From contig NZ_QAGK01000001.1 of assembly GCF_003057885.1 (NCBI RefSeq), positions 372,001 to 436,000 on the forward strand: DNA of 64,000 nt, given 5' to 3'. The translations under genes were made by a program, and so were the position numbers. A model generated the notes under the pieces. The model was not told the DNA's origin and ran no database searches. It saw nothing but the letters and a program-made list of their open reading frames with translations. Shown piece after piece: positions 9,041 to 17,365 of the stretch; the first letter of the stretch is position 1; every line of letters starts with the position of its first letter. The stretch comes from Oceaniglobus ichthyenteri. Its GTDB lineage: Bacteria > Pseudomonadota > Alphaproteobacteria > Rhodobacterales > Rhodobacteraceae.

Positions 9041-9948
9041 GCGGAATGGGCCTGATTTACGGAATGGTGTGCACCGCAAAGGGCGGATCGGGCCAGGATT
9101 CTGTGGGCCCAGGCGGTGTGCGTTGACGGTTCGCACATCACGCCGCCAATCTGAAACACCGCGCTGGCGCGATTGTCCAAAATCGCCCTTGCCTGCGCAA
9201 GCTCTGCGTCACTGACTTGAAACGCCTCTTGAATGTGCATCACCTGTGCCGGGTGAATGGCGGTTTTCGAAACAAAACCGGCGGCAACGTCCTGTGCCAC
9301 CTCACGTCTGAGCGTTTCGATATCGGCAATTATATCAAACACCGGTGCGGCAACCGGATAGCCCGCCGAAATCAACATGGACGACGCCATCGCCAGAACC
9401 CAGGCCAACGGCCCCTCCCACGAGGTGATTCCTGACTGACGGCGCAGCGCCATCGCCGCCAACAAATCGTTTCCGCCCAGCCGGATCGCCGCAATGCGGT
9501 GGCGATCATGGTCGTCAAATGCCTCTTTCAACGCGGTGATACGGCCGGGGTCGAAAAACTGCGCGCTTTCAACCGTGGGCATGATCCGCAAATTTGCCGA
9601 CTTGCCCAGATCCATCCAGGCGGGGGCGGTTTGCGGCAAAATCTTCGGCGCGACGAACCCTTCGATATGCTCGATCCCCGCAAATTCAGCCAGCTCCAGC
9701 GCCATTTCAAGGGACCGGGGCCGCACGAAAACCTGTGTATTGGATACCACAGGCCCTTGGTTCAAAAGCGTTTTCAGCGTTGCAATACCGCGCACCACGT
9801 CATCTTCGGCCAACGCATCCTCAAGACACAGCACAACCGAGGGCGACGGAAAATCAACTTCGCCGCGCAAATAGGCCGGAACGCGGTGATGCACAATCGG
9901 CATATAAAGCGTGGCACCCAGCGCGTAAGATGAAAAATCCCACTTCAT
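9037..9948 (-). CDS. HpcH/HpaI aldolase/citrate lyase beta-like protein of the Ter metabolic module
   Basis: 303 residues with the CitE-type TIM barrel pattern: VVLCLEDALAEDDV, a lysine strand FVAPKILP, MPTVESAQFFDP with the metal-binding Glu, and RLGGNDLLAAMALR. Family members carry out C-C lyase or aldol reactions on acyl-CoA or keto-acid substrates. In Ter gene clusters this type occurs with phosphoribosyltransferases and a HAD phosphatase in a pathway proposed to build a nucleoside-like metabolite (established comparative-genomics proposal, not biochemically settled). One-base overlap with the upstream gene indicates translational coupling. Confidence 0.85.
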   Translation of the reverse strand: MKWDFSSYALGATLYMPIVHHRVPAYLRGEVDFPSPSVVLCLEDALAEDDVVRGIATLKTLLNQGPVVSNTQVFVRPRSLEMALELAEFAGIEHIEGFVAPKILPQTAPAWMDLGKSANLRIMPTVESAQFFDPGRITALKEAFDDHDRHRIAAIRLGGNDLLAAMALRRQSGITSWEGPLAWVLAMASSMLISAGYPVAAPVFDIIADIETLRREVAQDVAAGFVSKTAIHPAQVMHIQEAFQVSDAELAQARAILDNRASAVFQIGGVMCEPSTHTAWAHRILARSALCGAHHSVNQAHSA

Positions 9949-11051
9949 TACGCGACCTTCTCAATCAATGTGACAGCGCGGTACGGCCCGGTAAGGGATG
10001 CATCTTCAACCATATCAATACCATCGGTTCGGCACAAATGAATCAACGCCTCAAGATCGGGATCGTTGAGTGCGCGCAGAAACACCATTTTCGGCCGCCG
10101 CCGCAATACCGCACGGGTGGCTTCGGCGATGCCCGGTTTGATTCGGTTCAGATTGCGCACGTCATATTTGGCGGCAATGGCATTGACCGTTGCAAGGGCG
10201 CGCGTTTGCAACTTCTGGCCACTTACGACGTGCGGATTGGCAACCGGTACATCACGATATTGCGCCATTAGGGTGGTGATCTGATCAACAAATTCCAGTG
10301 ACAGATCGATATCGGCCAAATGATCCACCGAAACAGAGCCGTGAAAATCACCCGGACCAATCACATCGCTGTTCAGGATCGACCGGCTGATCAGTCCGGA
10401 AATATTGGCCCCCAGAATGCCCGACGGAATCAGCCAATCGTCATGGGAGCCGGCCATGGTGGCAAAACCACTGGGGTCGGCAAGAACGGCAAGTTCGGCA
10501 TCGGCGCGCCCGGTAAGGTCGTGCCATGAGTTTTGCAACTCGGTCGCAATCGCGCCTTTTCCTGTCCATCCATCAACAAAGATGATCCCATCCTGCGCGC
10601 GCCGATCAAAAATGAATGCCATCGCATTGCGATCAAGCCCGCGATCGCGAATAATTGAAACGCCAAAGTGGCAGCAGTCGTGCCCCAATGCCGTCAACTC
10701 CCGTTGCAACAAAACGCCATAAGGCACCCCCGCCCGCACCAGCGAACACAGGGTGATTTGCGCACCAAGCGTTCCGCCAACCACCCGGTCAGAAATACGG
10801 CGCGCCAGGGCTGATATTTCCCGCGCGATCCGATCAACACCATTGGCCCGCGCGGTTTGAAAAATTTGCAGATAGCGGGCATCAGGGCGCCGTTCTTGTG
10901 AAATCATCTCGGAATAATGCGCTGTGCCGCTTTGGATCAAACGCTCTTTCAGGGCGATATCGGTTGGGGTAATCTGAACCGGTTTCAGTAGAAACGTCAC
11001 ATCATCCGGATTATAGGATCCGGTGATGACCTGCGGCAGGCCCGCCATCAC
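9948..11051 (-). CDS. StiP-type phosphoribosyltransferase-like protein of the Ter module
   Basis: 367 residues. The central part carries a PRPP-binding loop (DGIIFVDGWTGKGAIATEL) of a type I phosphoribosyltransferase fold. The C-terminal ~80 residues (AIAAKYDVRNLNRIKPGIAEATRAVLRR) resemble the Pelota-like RNA-binding extension reported in this Ter-associated family, often annotated as cysteine protease StiP. Coupled by ATGA overlaps to the HAD gene upstream and by a one-base overlap to the aldolase. The cytoplasmic reaction is probably transfer of a phosphoribosyl group; the base acceptor is unknown. Confidence 0.8.
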   Translation of the reverse strand: MMAGLPQVITGSYNPDDVTFLLKPVQITPTDIALKERLIQSGTAHYSEMISQERRPDARYLQIFQTARANGVDRIAREISALARRISDRVVGGTLGAQITLCSLVRAGVPYGVLLQRELTALGHDCCHFGVSIIRDRGLDRNAMAFIFDRRAQDGIIFVDGWTGKGAIATELQNSWHDLTGRADAELAVLADPSGFATMAGSHDDWLIPSGILGANISGLISRSILNSDVIGPGDFHGSVSVDHLADIDLSLEFVDQITTLMAQYRDVPVANPHVVSGQKLQTRALATVNAIAAKYDVRNLNRIKPGIAEATRAVLRRRPKMVFLRALNDPDLEALIHLCRTDGIDMVEDASLTGPYRAVTLIEKVA

Positions 11052-11779
11052 GCCGCCCCGGTGTGAAAAATTTCACGGCTGATCTGCGAAGCGCGGGGAA
11101 TAACCATCATGTCGCAAACCGCCATGAACGGCAGGTCTGTCAGGCTGTCGCCCATGCCGAATACCGGCGCGGTATTGTCGTGTAGATGGGTGCGCAAAAG
11201 ATATTCAACCGCGTGTCGTTTGGATATGCCTTTCGGCGTGAACGACAGATTGTTGTCATTGCGGTGGCGCACCAATCGACCGCCCGCCAACATGGTCAGT
11301 CGGTGATCAATCTGATCAAGCGCGGCGGCGGTGCTGTTTGATTTGACACAAAAATAATATCCTGTGCCGTATTCCTCGACGATCCAACTGCGGTACTTGC
11401 CCGGTTCGGTTTGGGTCTGCACAAAATCCAGAAGCGCGGTCAGATCGCGCATGTCGGCCTGACTTTGTGTCTGGCGCAACCAATCGGAATCGGGGCGGCC
11501 ATCGGGCCATAAAATAACCGCGCCATTGGTGCAGATCTGATAATCCTGAAACGGCAGGCGGCACCGCCCTATTGCCTTGGTCGAACGGGCCGTGACCGGA
11601 ATGAACCGGGTTGAGGCCAACAGCCACTCCATCATCGCGGCCTGCGCGGGCGACATATAGGAATGGCTGCCATTCAATGCCTCGGATGCCAGATTTTCGG
11701 GGGCGGGCACACCATCCATCTTGCGCGCTGTCTGAAAGACCGTATCATCGAGATCACTGAAAAAGATCGGGCGTTTCAT
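11048..11779 (-). CDS. HAD-superfamily hydrolase of the Ter module
   Basis: 243 residues. Motif I FFSDLDDTVFQTAR supplies the nucleophilic Asp and the D+2 acid; motif II is FIPVTARS; motif IV GMGDSLTDLPFM supplies the magnesium-binding acids. Cof-like caps and size suggest a small-molecule phosphatase. Sits between the two phosphoribosyltransferases with 4-base overlaps on both sides, consistent with dephosphorylating a ribosyl-phosphate intermediate; that role is inferred from context. Confidence 0.87.
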   Translation of the reverse strand: MKRPIFFSDLDDTVFQTARKMDGVPAPENLASEALNGSHSYMSPAQAAMMEWLLASTRFIPVTARSTKAIGRCRLPFQDYQICTNGAVILWPDGRPDSDWLRQTQSQADMRDLTALLDFVQTQTEPGKYRSWIVEEYGTGYYFCVKSNSTAAALDQIDHRLTMLAGGRLVRHRNDNNLSFTPKGISKRHAVEYLLRTHLHDNTAPVFGMGDSLTDLPFMAVCDMMVIPRASQISREIFHTGAA

Positions 11780-13002
11780 GGCTCGCCCCCTGCCCCGCTC
11801 AATACGGTCACGGCACCTGCGCCATCGATCACATCAACCCGGCCCAGCCAATCAACCAACGCGGGCGGCACACCGTCCACCCCCGTTTCGGTAAACAGAA
11901 CAATCCGATCCCAATCAGACGGCACGACATTGTGCATATACATCTTAAACCCCTGACCATAGTGATCGGGAAACGTGACCTTGTGGCGGATCGTTTCCCC
12001 CGTCAGGATTGGCGACCGGGTCGTGGTGATGAACCGCGTGTAATGGCCACGGGCGCAAAATTCTTCGGCCACCAGCATCGGTTGCCAGACATGTTCGCCC
12101 GCCCCAACCACCAGAATACGATCGGCTTTTTCCGGGGCTTCGAACCCTGACCGTGTCATGTCAGTCAGAATATCCTTGCCCGATTGGCGCGGGTCCACCC
12201 CGGCAAGACCGGTGCGCGGTGCTGCAAATGCCTGTTCGCTCTTTGGCTGCCAGGGGGCGCAACACGCAGCACAGCCGCCCGGCAGACCGGGCAGTGTGGC
12301 GCCGGGTTCCGACGTCCACACCCAGGTGCCGCATTGCAATGACACGCTGCGCACATCAGCCTGTTCAAAAATCCCCTCTACCGCTGCGGCGGCCTGACCA
12401 TCTGACCAATCGGTGAGCGTAACCAATATGACACGGCCAAACTCCACACCCTGCGCCTGTAATCCGGCCACCAGTTGCGCAAATGTTCGCCCTGTGGTGG
12501 TTTCATCATCAACCAACACCAGCGTCGCATCGGGGCCATAATGCAGCACCCCCGGATCCGGGGCCAGGATGAAATGATCAACAGCGTGGGAATGGCTTTC
12601 CGTGATTGTGAACCAATCGCGCGTGAGCGCCGGTGAAAAACGCGTGGTCGTCAGATAACCTATATCTCGGTCGCCCACCGTATTTCTGAGGCAGTCAAAC
12701 ACACCCGCACCGATACCCACCGCCGTTTCGGCAAAGCCCATCACAAAGACCGGACCAGCCAAAAGATGCGCCGACACACCATCGGCCAACGTCGCAAGCG
12801 CCGCGCGATGCCTTACCGGATCAACCGGGATATGCCGCCCCAAAACGGTTGATACAAACAAGAACGCCCGTTTTGGATTGATCCGCTCTGCGATCCGAAA
12901 AAGCGCCAGTTCCGGACCATCGAACGTGGTCAGCGTCAATGTGCCGGCCTCAAGGCGATGGATTTCGGTATTTTCAGCCTTCTGCGACCGCGCATCCTCC
13001 AT
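11776..13002 (-). CDS. phosphoribosyltransferase with C-terminal TRSP domain (Ter module)
   Basis: 408 residues. A PRPP-binding loop ATLVLVDDETTTGRTFAQL near residue 155 marks a type I phosphoribosyltransferase. The C-terminal ~130 residues, after a Cys-rich stretch (GGCAACCAPW), include ILVVGAGEHVWQPMLVAEEF and a late TGVDGVPPALVDWL segment, which fit the TRSP domain that follows this enzyme in Ter clusters. First gene of the five-gene overlapping operon. Comparative work links this set with an ATP-grasp ligase, which is not present in this window. Confidence 0.82.
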   Translation of the reverse strand: MEDARSQKAENTEIHRLEAGTLTLTTFDGPELALFRIAERINPKRAFLFVSTVLGRHIPVDPVRHRAALATLADGVSAHLLAGPVFVMGFAETAVGIGAGVFDCLRNTVGDRDIGYLTTTRFSPALTRDWFTITESHSHAVDHFILAPDPGVLHYGPDATLVLVDDETTTGRTFAQLVAGLQAQGVEFGRVILVTLTDWSDGQAAAAVEGIFEQADVRSVSLQCGTWVWTSEPGATLPGLPGGCAACCAPWQPKSEQAFAAPRTGLAGVDPRQSGKDILTDMTRSGFEAPEKADRILVVGAGEHVWQPMLVAEEFCARGHYTRFITTTRSPILTGETIRHKVTFPDHYGQGFKMYMHNVVPSDWDRIVLFTETGVDGVPPALVDWLGRVDVIDGAGAVTVLSGAGGEP

Positions 13003-13008
13003 GAATAA

Positions 13009-13644
13009 TCAGTCTTTCTTATCGTCGCCAGAATTCAAGAAATCGTTAAGATCGGCCTGATTTTTCTGTTCTGCCTCACGGGTGCGTTGTGCCGTGCGCG
13101 CCGCCAATGCGTCACGCTGCGAACGCTCGGCCTCGCGGGCGCGGCGGGTTTCGGCGCGGGCTGTCGCGGCACGGCGCACACGGCGAAACCCCATAAACCC
13201 AAGGATCGCCAGACCCAACAAGACCACTGTGTTGAAGATTGGAATATGACGGTAACCTTCTTCGACCGGCCACGCCTTTACCGCATTGGGAAACGTTGAA
13301 AACAGGGTCAGCCGCCAGCCGTAATGGCGCAGTGCGACCAGCTGTTTTTCGGCCGCAAGTGATTGAATTTGCGCCTGAAGGTTGGCCGAATCGAATTTTC
13401 CGTAAAGAAAATTATCCTCGTTGCGATAGACGCGCGGCCGCCCTTCGGGTGTTTCCATCTGAAGCTGATAGACATCGCGCGTGCGCTGCTGGCCGGTCTC
13501 GCTGTCGGTGATGTCAACGCGTTTGACCTCAACCCCGACGGCGCGCACAACATCGACCTGCGGCAGAGCATAGGAAAGCCCGATCGCAATGATCAGCACA
13601 GGTATCGCGATCAGGAATGTTTTCAGGGTAATAAATCTTGACAT
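13009..13644 (-). CDS. DUF1523 family membrane protein
   Basis: 211 residues from MSRFITLKTFLIA. One membrane segment near residues 8-25 (FLIAIPVLIIAIGLSYAL), a periplasmic-type domain containing RVDITDSETGQQRTRDVYQLQ, and a second membrane segment near 132-150 (IPIFNTVVLLGLAILGF). A charged Arg/Ala/Glu-rich C-terminal coil and tail (to NSGDDKKD) follow. DUF1523 is common in Rhodobacterales; no function is known. Six bases separate it from the Ter phosphoribosyltransferase gene, so it is probably the first cistron of that operon. Confidence 0.8.
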   Translation of the reverse strand: MSRFITLKTFLIAIPVLIIAIGLSYALPQVDVVRAVGVEVKRVDITDSETGQQRTRDVYQLQMETPEGRPRVYRNEDNFLYGKFDSANLQAQIQSLAAEKQLVALRHYGWRLTLFSTFPNAVKAWPVEEGYRHIPIFNTVVLLGLAILGFMGFRRVRRAATARAETRRAREAERSQRDALAARTAQRTREAEQKNQADLNDFLNSGDDKKD

Positions 13645-13835
13645 GAATGCTCCTAACATTTCGTGCGCGGCGCGGTTTTATCGACAGGCGGATCAGAGCG
13701 GCCAATCTATCCGCGGATATGCCGTGGTCACAACATAAGACCGCACCTTTAACTTTTAAGTCGCAGGGTCAACGGTTTTTGCCAATTGTGCCGGTCCGGA
13801 TGCCGGATGGCACAATAAACATCATCAAGATACTG
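13645..13835. promoter_or_regulatory. left host boundary: leftward promoter region of the Ter/DUF1523 operon and a hairpin (13785-13816)
   Basis: No gene. Reading leftward, a TTGACC hexamer near 13768-13773 followed by an A/T-rich stretch could be the operon promoter. The hairpin at 13785-13816 has perfect 8-bp arms ATTGTGCC/GGCACAAT with an inner TCCGG/CCGGA pair. Before prophage insertion it would have stood about 20-50 bases after the tRNA-Val 3' end, so it may be the original terminator of that tRNA, now 46 kb from the functional gene. That reading is inferred; the T-run is poor. Confidence 0.4.
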
Positions 13836-13891
13836 GGTAAATGGTGGGTCGTGAGAGGCTCGAACTCCCGACATCTTCGGTGTAAACGAAG
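13836..13891. repeat. left attachment site (56-bp copy of tRNA-Val 3' part)
   Basis: Identical to 59893-59948. It contains the CCA end, T arm, variable region and the 3' half through the anticodon stem-loop of tRNA-Val, reading leftward. The next base differs (t here, c at 59949), which ends the identity. This copy is the original host 3' end; the prophage supplied the copy that completes the tRNA at the right end. Confidence 0.93.
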
Positions 13892-14357
13892 TCAGAAACC
13901 GCTTTGGGCTTTGTTATCATTGTGTTTTTTGTTCCCACTAACTTGGTATATTTCGGCCATTCCGCTCGTGAACAAAAGGGGAATTTGGGAACGGTTTCTC
14001 CGCGATCTACGGCCTCATAGGCGCACCGGCGTAGGGTAGAAGATACGGGGCTCCGCAATTCCAGTCAGGCACACTTTACCCCGTTCCCGGGCCATTACCT
14101 TGCTCACGGTCGATTCGGCACTGCCTATGCAGTATGTCCAGGACTGCCAAAGAGACAGTGTGGCCAACTCGGCACCAGATGTGCAAGTGTTGTTCGCGGA
14201 TGGCGGTGAACTGGGTTTCCATGTGATAATGACGACACCACATCTAAAAACATTTACCGCTACTTCCGGCCCTTACCGTACGGTCATGGGGCGATAATGC
14301 TGCAAAGTAGCATTCCTCCAAAGCGGCCGATCGTCGACCTGATGCCGCACGGTTGCA
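13892..14357. other. 466 bases without a supported gene at the left prophage end
   Basis: Short reading frames occur in several phases but none has a ribosome site plus a convincing sequence. It may hold the left attachment arm sites and the tail end of the defence cassette transcript. I see no insertion sequence or tRNA. Confidence 0.5.
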
Positions 14358-14861
14358 CTAGACAATCAGCAGTCTAACTTCGTCATCGGCGTCGGGAATG
14401 CGTTTCATGCGCGCGTCGGCGGTCACGAAAACGAGGTCTCGCTCCTTTACTTGTGCGCACATCCATAGATCGTTCTCGTCAATGCCGAGCTTTTTGCCTG
14501 TGGCCTTGTCTACCCATTCCTCAATATACTTCGGACGATCCTTTCGCAGAACCTTGGCGAGATACTTTTGCGCGATCCGAGCTTTCAAATCGGCATAGGC
14601 AGCCGCGGTGTGGTGAGTGAGATCTAGGACGGCGTAGGTCCGCGCTTCTGCGAGAATGGCCTCAAGTGCGGGAAGATTTCCCTTACCGATAACTGCCGCG
14701 AGACGTGTTCCGAACGCGAGTTCGGCTAGCGCGACCGTCGAAACGAAGCGTGGCGCTCCGGCTGGCAAGGCGTTCAATGATTGGCTTTTTTCGGCATGGA
14801 GCGGATGCGTCGAATCAAGATAAATCGACAAAACGGTCGTATCGAAGAGATAAGCATCCAT
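14358..14861 (-). CDS. PIN-domain nuclease, third gene of the HTH-methyltransferase-PIN cassette
   Basis: 167 residues from the ATG at 14861; a TTG at 14870 overlapping the methyltransferase stop is an alternative start. PIN landmarks: YLFDTTVLS (Asp7), LAELAFG (Glu47), ENDLWMCAQ (Asp131) and VFVTADARMKRI (Asp149), giving the four-acid metal site for single-stranded nucleic-acid cleavage. A basic insert (KYLAKVLRKDRPKYIEEW) lies between the second and third acids. PIN proteins are usually VapC-type toxins with a small antitoxin gene beside them. Here none is seen; it follows a DNA methyltransferase instead, so an effector role in a defence system is plausible. Confidence 0.85.
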   Translation of the reverse strand: MDAYLFDTTVLSIYLDSTHPLHAEKSQSLNALPAGAPRFVSTVALAELAFGTRLAAVIGKGNLPALEAILAEARTYAVLDLTHHTAAAYADLKARIAQKYLAKVLRKDRPKYIEEWVDKATGKKLGIDENDLWMCAQVKERDLVFVTADARMKRIPDADDEVRLLIV

Positions 14862-14866
14862 CCCAG

Positions 14867-17365
14867 TCAAGCCACATACTTGCGTAGCATCTTAATCTCT
14901 TCATCGGGAAGTGCACGAAAGACCTTGCTGACCCAATCGCCGCTTGCACGGAACCGGCCAGAAATCCGCTCGGCAAGCGTCAATCCCGGCACCGGAAACA
15001 AGTCGTCCCAATGCTTCCATTGATGAGGAATTGGGCGTTCGGCACCACGGAAAAAGTTCAGCAACTGCCGCTCCTGCCGCATGGGCAGATCGTACCCACG
15101 CAGCACGGCGGCATCAATCGCCGCGAGCAGACGCGCAAGATCCGCACTGCTTTCTGCAAAGAGACGACCCTTAGTGAGGATACTCAAATATTCGTGGACA
15201 AGCTCGGGCAATTCCTTCGGAATATAGCTCGGCATCGGAGCCAGCGCGACCACATTTGAACGAAAGCGATCCCTTGGTGAATGAACTGCAAGATAGGCAT
15301 TGACGATCGGGCCGTTCATAACGGCGCTAAAAGCAAGCAGGTGTTCCGGCGTCATGTCGGTGAGCGGCCAAAGTCCGAAGAACTGCTGCGAATAGAGGTG
15401 CGATTCCAGATCAGCGATCGCGCCTACGCGCCAAGGACCTCGGCTTAGCCGTGTCGCATTCATTATTAGCTTCGGCTTCGACCAATCCTGATCATAGCCC
15501 TCACGCAGATTCTCTAGATCAAAGTCGAGCCAAGTAGCTTTAACACCTACAAATTGTTGGAAGCGTCGGGCATTCAGATACCCCCGGCGATATCCTTCCT
15601 TCTCGACATCGCTTGCGGCGAGATCCTGTTCGTAATTCCAGCGAAGCCCCCATCTTGGTTTGAAGACCGTTCCGAGCTGCGGAGCTTTTGCAAGATAGGT
15701 CCACAAATCGTGCAGCGGGGGAATCCAAAGCTCCCCCTTCGGCTGGCCGACTTCCCGAGTGGTCTCGCGTTGAACGGTCGTGCGACCGGTTTTCAGGAAC
15801 TCCGCCCGATCTTGGTCGGAAACTTCCGTTGACCGGATTGTAACATGCGTCGATCCTTCGGCTCGCAGATCGCGCGCGATCAGTGCGGCGGACTCGATGC
15901 TCGATGCCCCAAAAATCCGGTCCGGCAGTTCAACTACCTCGACGAAGCCGTAAAGATCCTCGATGCGGCGACGCTGTTCCGAGAACTGCTTCTCCAGTAT
16001 GAAGGACCGCGGCAATACGAACCCGATGGCGAGCGGCTGCGCATCAATCACCGCGCTGAGCACTGCGATCGCCTTCGTAGGCTTCCGGCTCGCTTCTGGA
16101 TAACGTTCCTTTTCTTCTTGGGTGAACGCCTCGAAAGGAGGGTTGCAGACGATCACATTCTTGCCGATTAGCGCCCTTTCTAACGCACCGTCGACGAGTA
16201 GATCCGCTTCACGGATGTGCCAGCCATTGTGGTTGGGATAGTCAGCAAGGATCAACGAAAGCGTTGCCACCTCGCAGGCGAAAGGATCAATCTCATCACC
16301 CGCGATGTGCTCGATCAGAAAGTTGTGACGCTCTTGATCCGACCACCCCACTGGAAGCAAGTCGCGCAAGTGTCTGAGTGCTGATACTAGAAAGACGCCT
16401 GCACCTGCGCATGGCTCGTAGATCTGGAGATCGATCGGATTATAGCGGTGCAACTCTAGTCGTTGAACGATATATTCAGCCACTTGGCGCGGCGTGCTGT
16501 GCGTCCCGAACAGCTTGCGGGCCTCCGGCGTCACCAGCGTATTCTCATACACAAACGCAAGATCGTCCGAGGAGATATTGGAAAAGTTTATTCCAGCGCA
16601 AAGATGTGCCCATGCCGCACTAAACATTCGCGCCAGTACCGGGTTAGTGCGCCCATCGATTTGTGATAGGCTATAATAACGCTCGATAGCTGTCAAAACC
16701 GAGAACAGATTGTCGGCATTCCACTCCGCCGAGAACGGGTGGCGGCGATCCTGTAGAACCTTAGCGGCCAACAGGCGGAATACCACCCTGAACATGGTTC
16801 TCGCATCGAGCCGACCCCCACCAGGTCCCTTGCGGGCCAGATCGAGCGTCTCGACAAGCAGGCGGTCAAGCTTTAGATGGATTTCCCCTTCAATCGCCGG
16901 CAGAAGTCCTAGGTCGACGAAGTCAAGCTGATGGCCGGCAGCGGGGCCCCCAACCGCCTTTGCACGGTGGATCGCGTCAGGGTGCCAGTCCGCCTGATTG
17001 CGTTCGAATAGTTCGGTGAGCTGGCCGACCGTGATCTTCTCGAGCGCTCGCGGCGGTCTTTCACTGCGAACCTGCCACACCGTGACATCATCGCGGTCGA
17101 TGACGAACAGCAGCGGTGCGCCGAGCGCACGGTACGATTGAACGAGGTCGATGGAGGAACGCCCATCGCTTTCAACCACTCCAAAGGCAGCTGAGCGATA
17201 TGAAGGGGGCGTGCGAGTGAACGCAACTAAGGGGACGGTACGCGTATCGTTGCCTTCGGCAAGCACATCGGCGAACGCATAGTCGCGCACCACGGCTTCT
17301 GCGCGATATCCTGCGCGATGAGCCTCTATGGCGATCTGATTGAGGGCGGTCATGACCGGCCTCAT
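14867..17365 (-). CDS. large Eco57I-like DNA adenine methyltransferase with degenerate N-terminal nuclease-like domain
   Basis: 832 residues. Residues ~20-100 look like the PD-(D/E)XK-type fold at the front of type IIG enzymes (VPLVAFTRT, AAFGVVESDGRSSIDLVQSYRALGAPLLFVIDRDDVTVWQV), but the usual E-x-K is not visible. A helical linker follows. The catalytic domain has GTHSTPRQVAEYIV (288-301), motif I EPCAGAGVF (317-325) and motif IV NPPF (408-411), which mark an N6-adenine or N4-cytosine methyltransferase. The C-terminal 300 residues resemble an Eco57I-type target-recognition region. ATGA overlap with the HTH gene and near-overlap with the PIN gene show one operon. It probably recognises and modifies host DNA, while the PIN protein may supply cleavage. 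Confidence 0.85.
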   Translation of the reverse strand: MRPVMTALNQIAIEAHRAGYRAEAVVRDYAFADVLAEGNDTRTVPLVAFTRTPPSYRSAAFGVVESDGRSSIDLVQSYRALGAPLLFVIDRDDVTVWQVRSERPPRALEKITVGQLTELFERNQADWHPDAIHRAKAVGGPAAGHQLDFVDLGLLPAIEGEIHLKLDRLLVETLDLARKGPGGGRLDARTMFRVVFRLLAAKVLQDRRHPFSAEWNADNLFSVLTAIERYYSLSQIDGRTNPVLARMFSAAWAHLCAGINFSNISSDDLAFVYENTLVTPEARKLFGTHSTPRQVAEYIVQRLELHRYNPIDLQIYEPCAGAGVFLVSALRHLRDLLPVGWSDQERHNFLIEHIAGDEIDPFACEVATLSLILADYPNHNGWHIREADLLVDGALERALIGKNVIVCNPPFEAFTQEEKERYPEASRKPTKAIAVLSAVIDAQPLAIGFVLPRSFILEKQFSEQRRRIEDLYGFVEVVELPDRIFGASSIESAALIARDLRAEGSTHVTIRSTEVSDQDRAEFLKTGRTTVQRETTREVGQPKGELWIPPLHDLWTYLAKAPQLGTVFKPRWGLRWNYEQDLAASDVEKEGYRRGYLNARRFQQFVGVKATWLDFDLENLREGYDQDWSKPKLIMNATRLSRGPWRVGAIADLESHLYSQQFFGLWPLTDMTPEHLLAFSAVMNGPIVNAYLAVHSPRDRFRSNVVALAPMPSYIPKELPELVHEYLSILTKGRLFAESSADLARLLAAIDAAVLRGYDLPMRQERQLLNFFRGAERPIPHQWKHWDDLFPVPGLTLAERISGRFRASGDWVSKVFRALPDEEIKMLRKYVA

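Noticed and set aside
14358-14861. Ordinary VapBC toxin-antitoxin reading of the PIN gene
   Set aside because: No small antitoxin gene lies upstream; the preceding coupled gene is a full methyltransferase. Not fully excluded, since the HTH protein could act as antitoxin.
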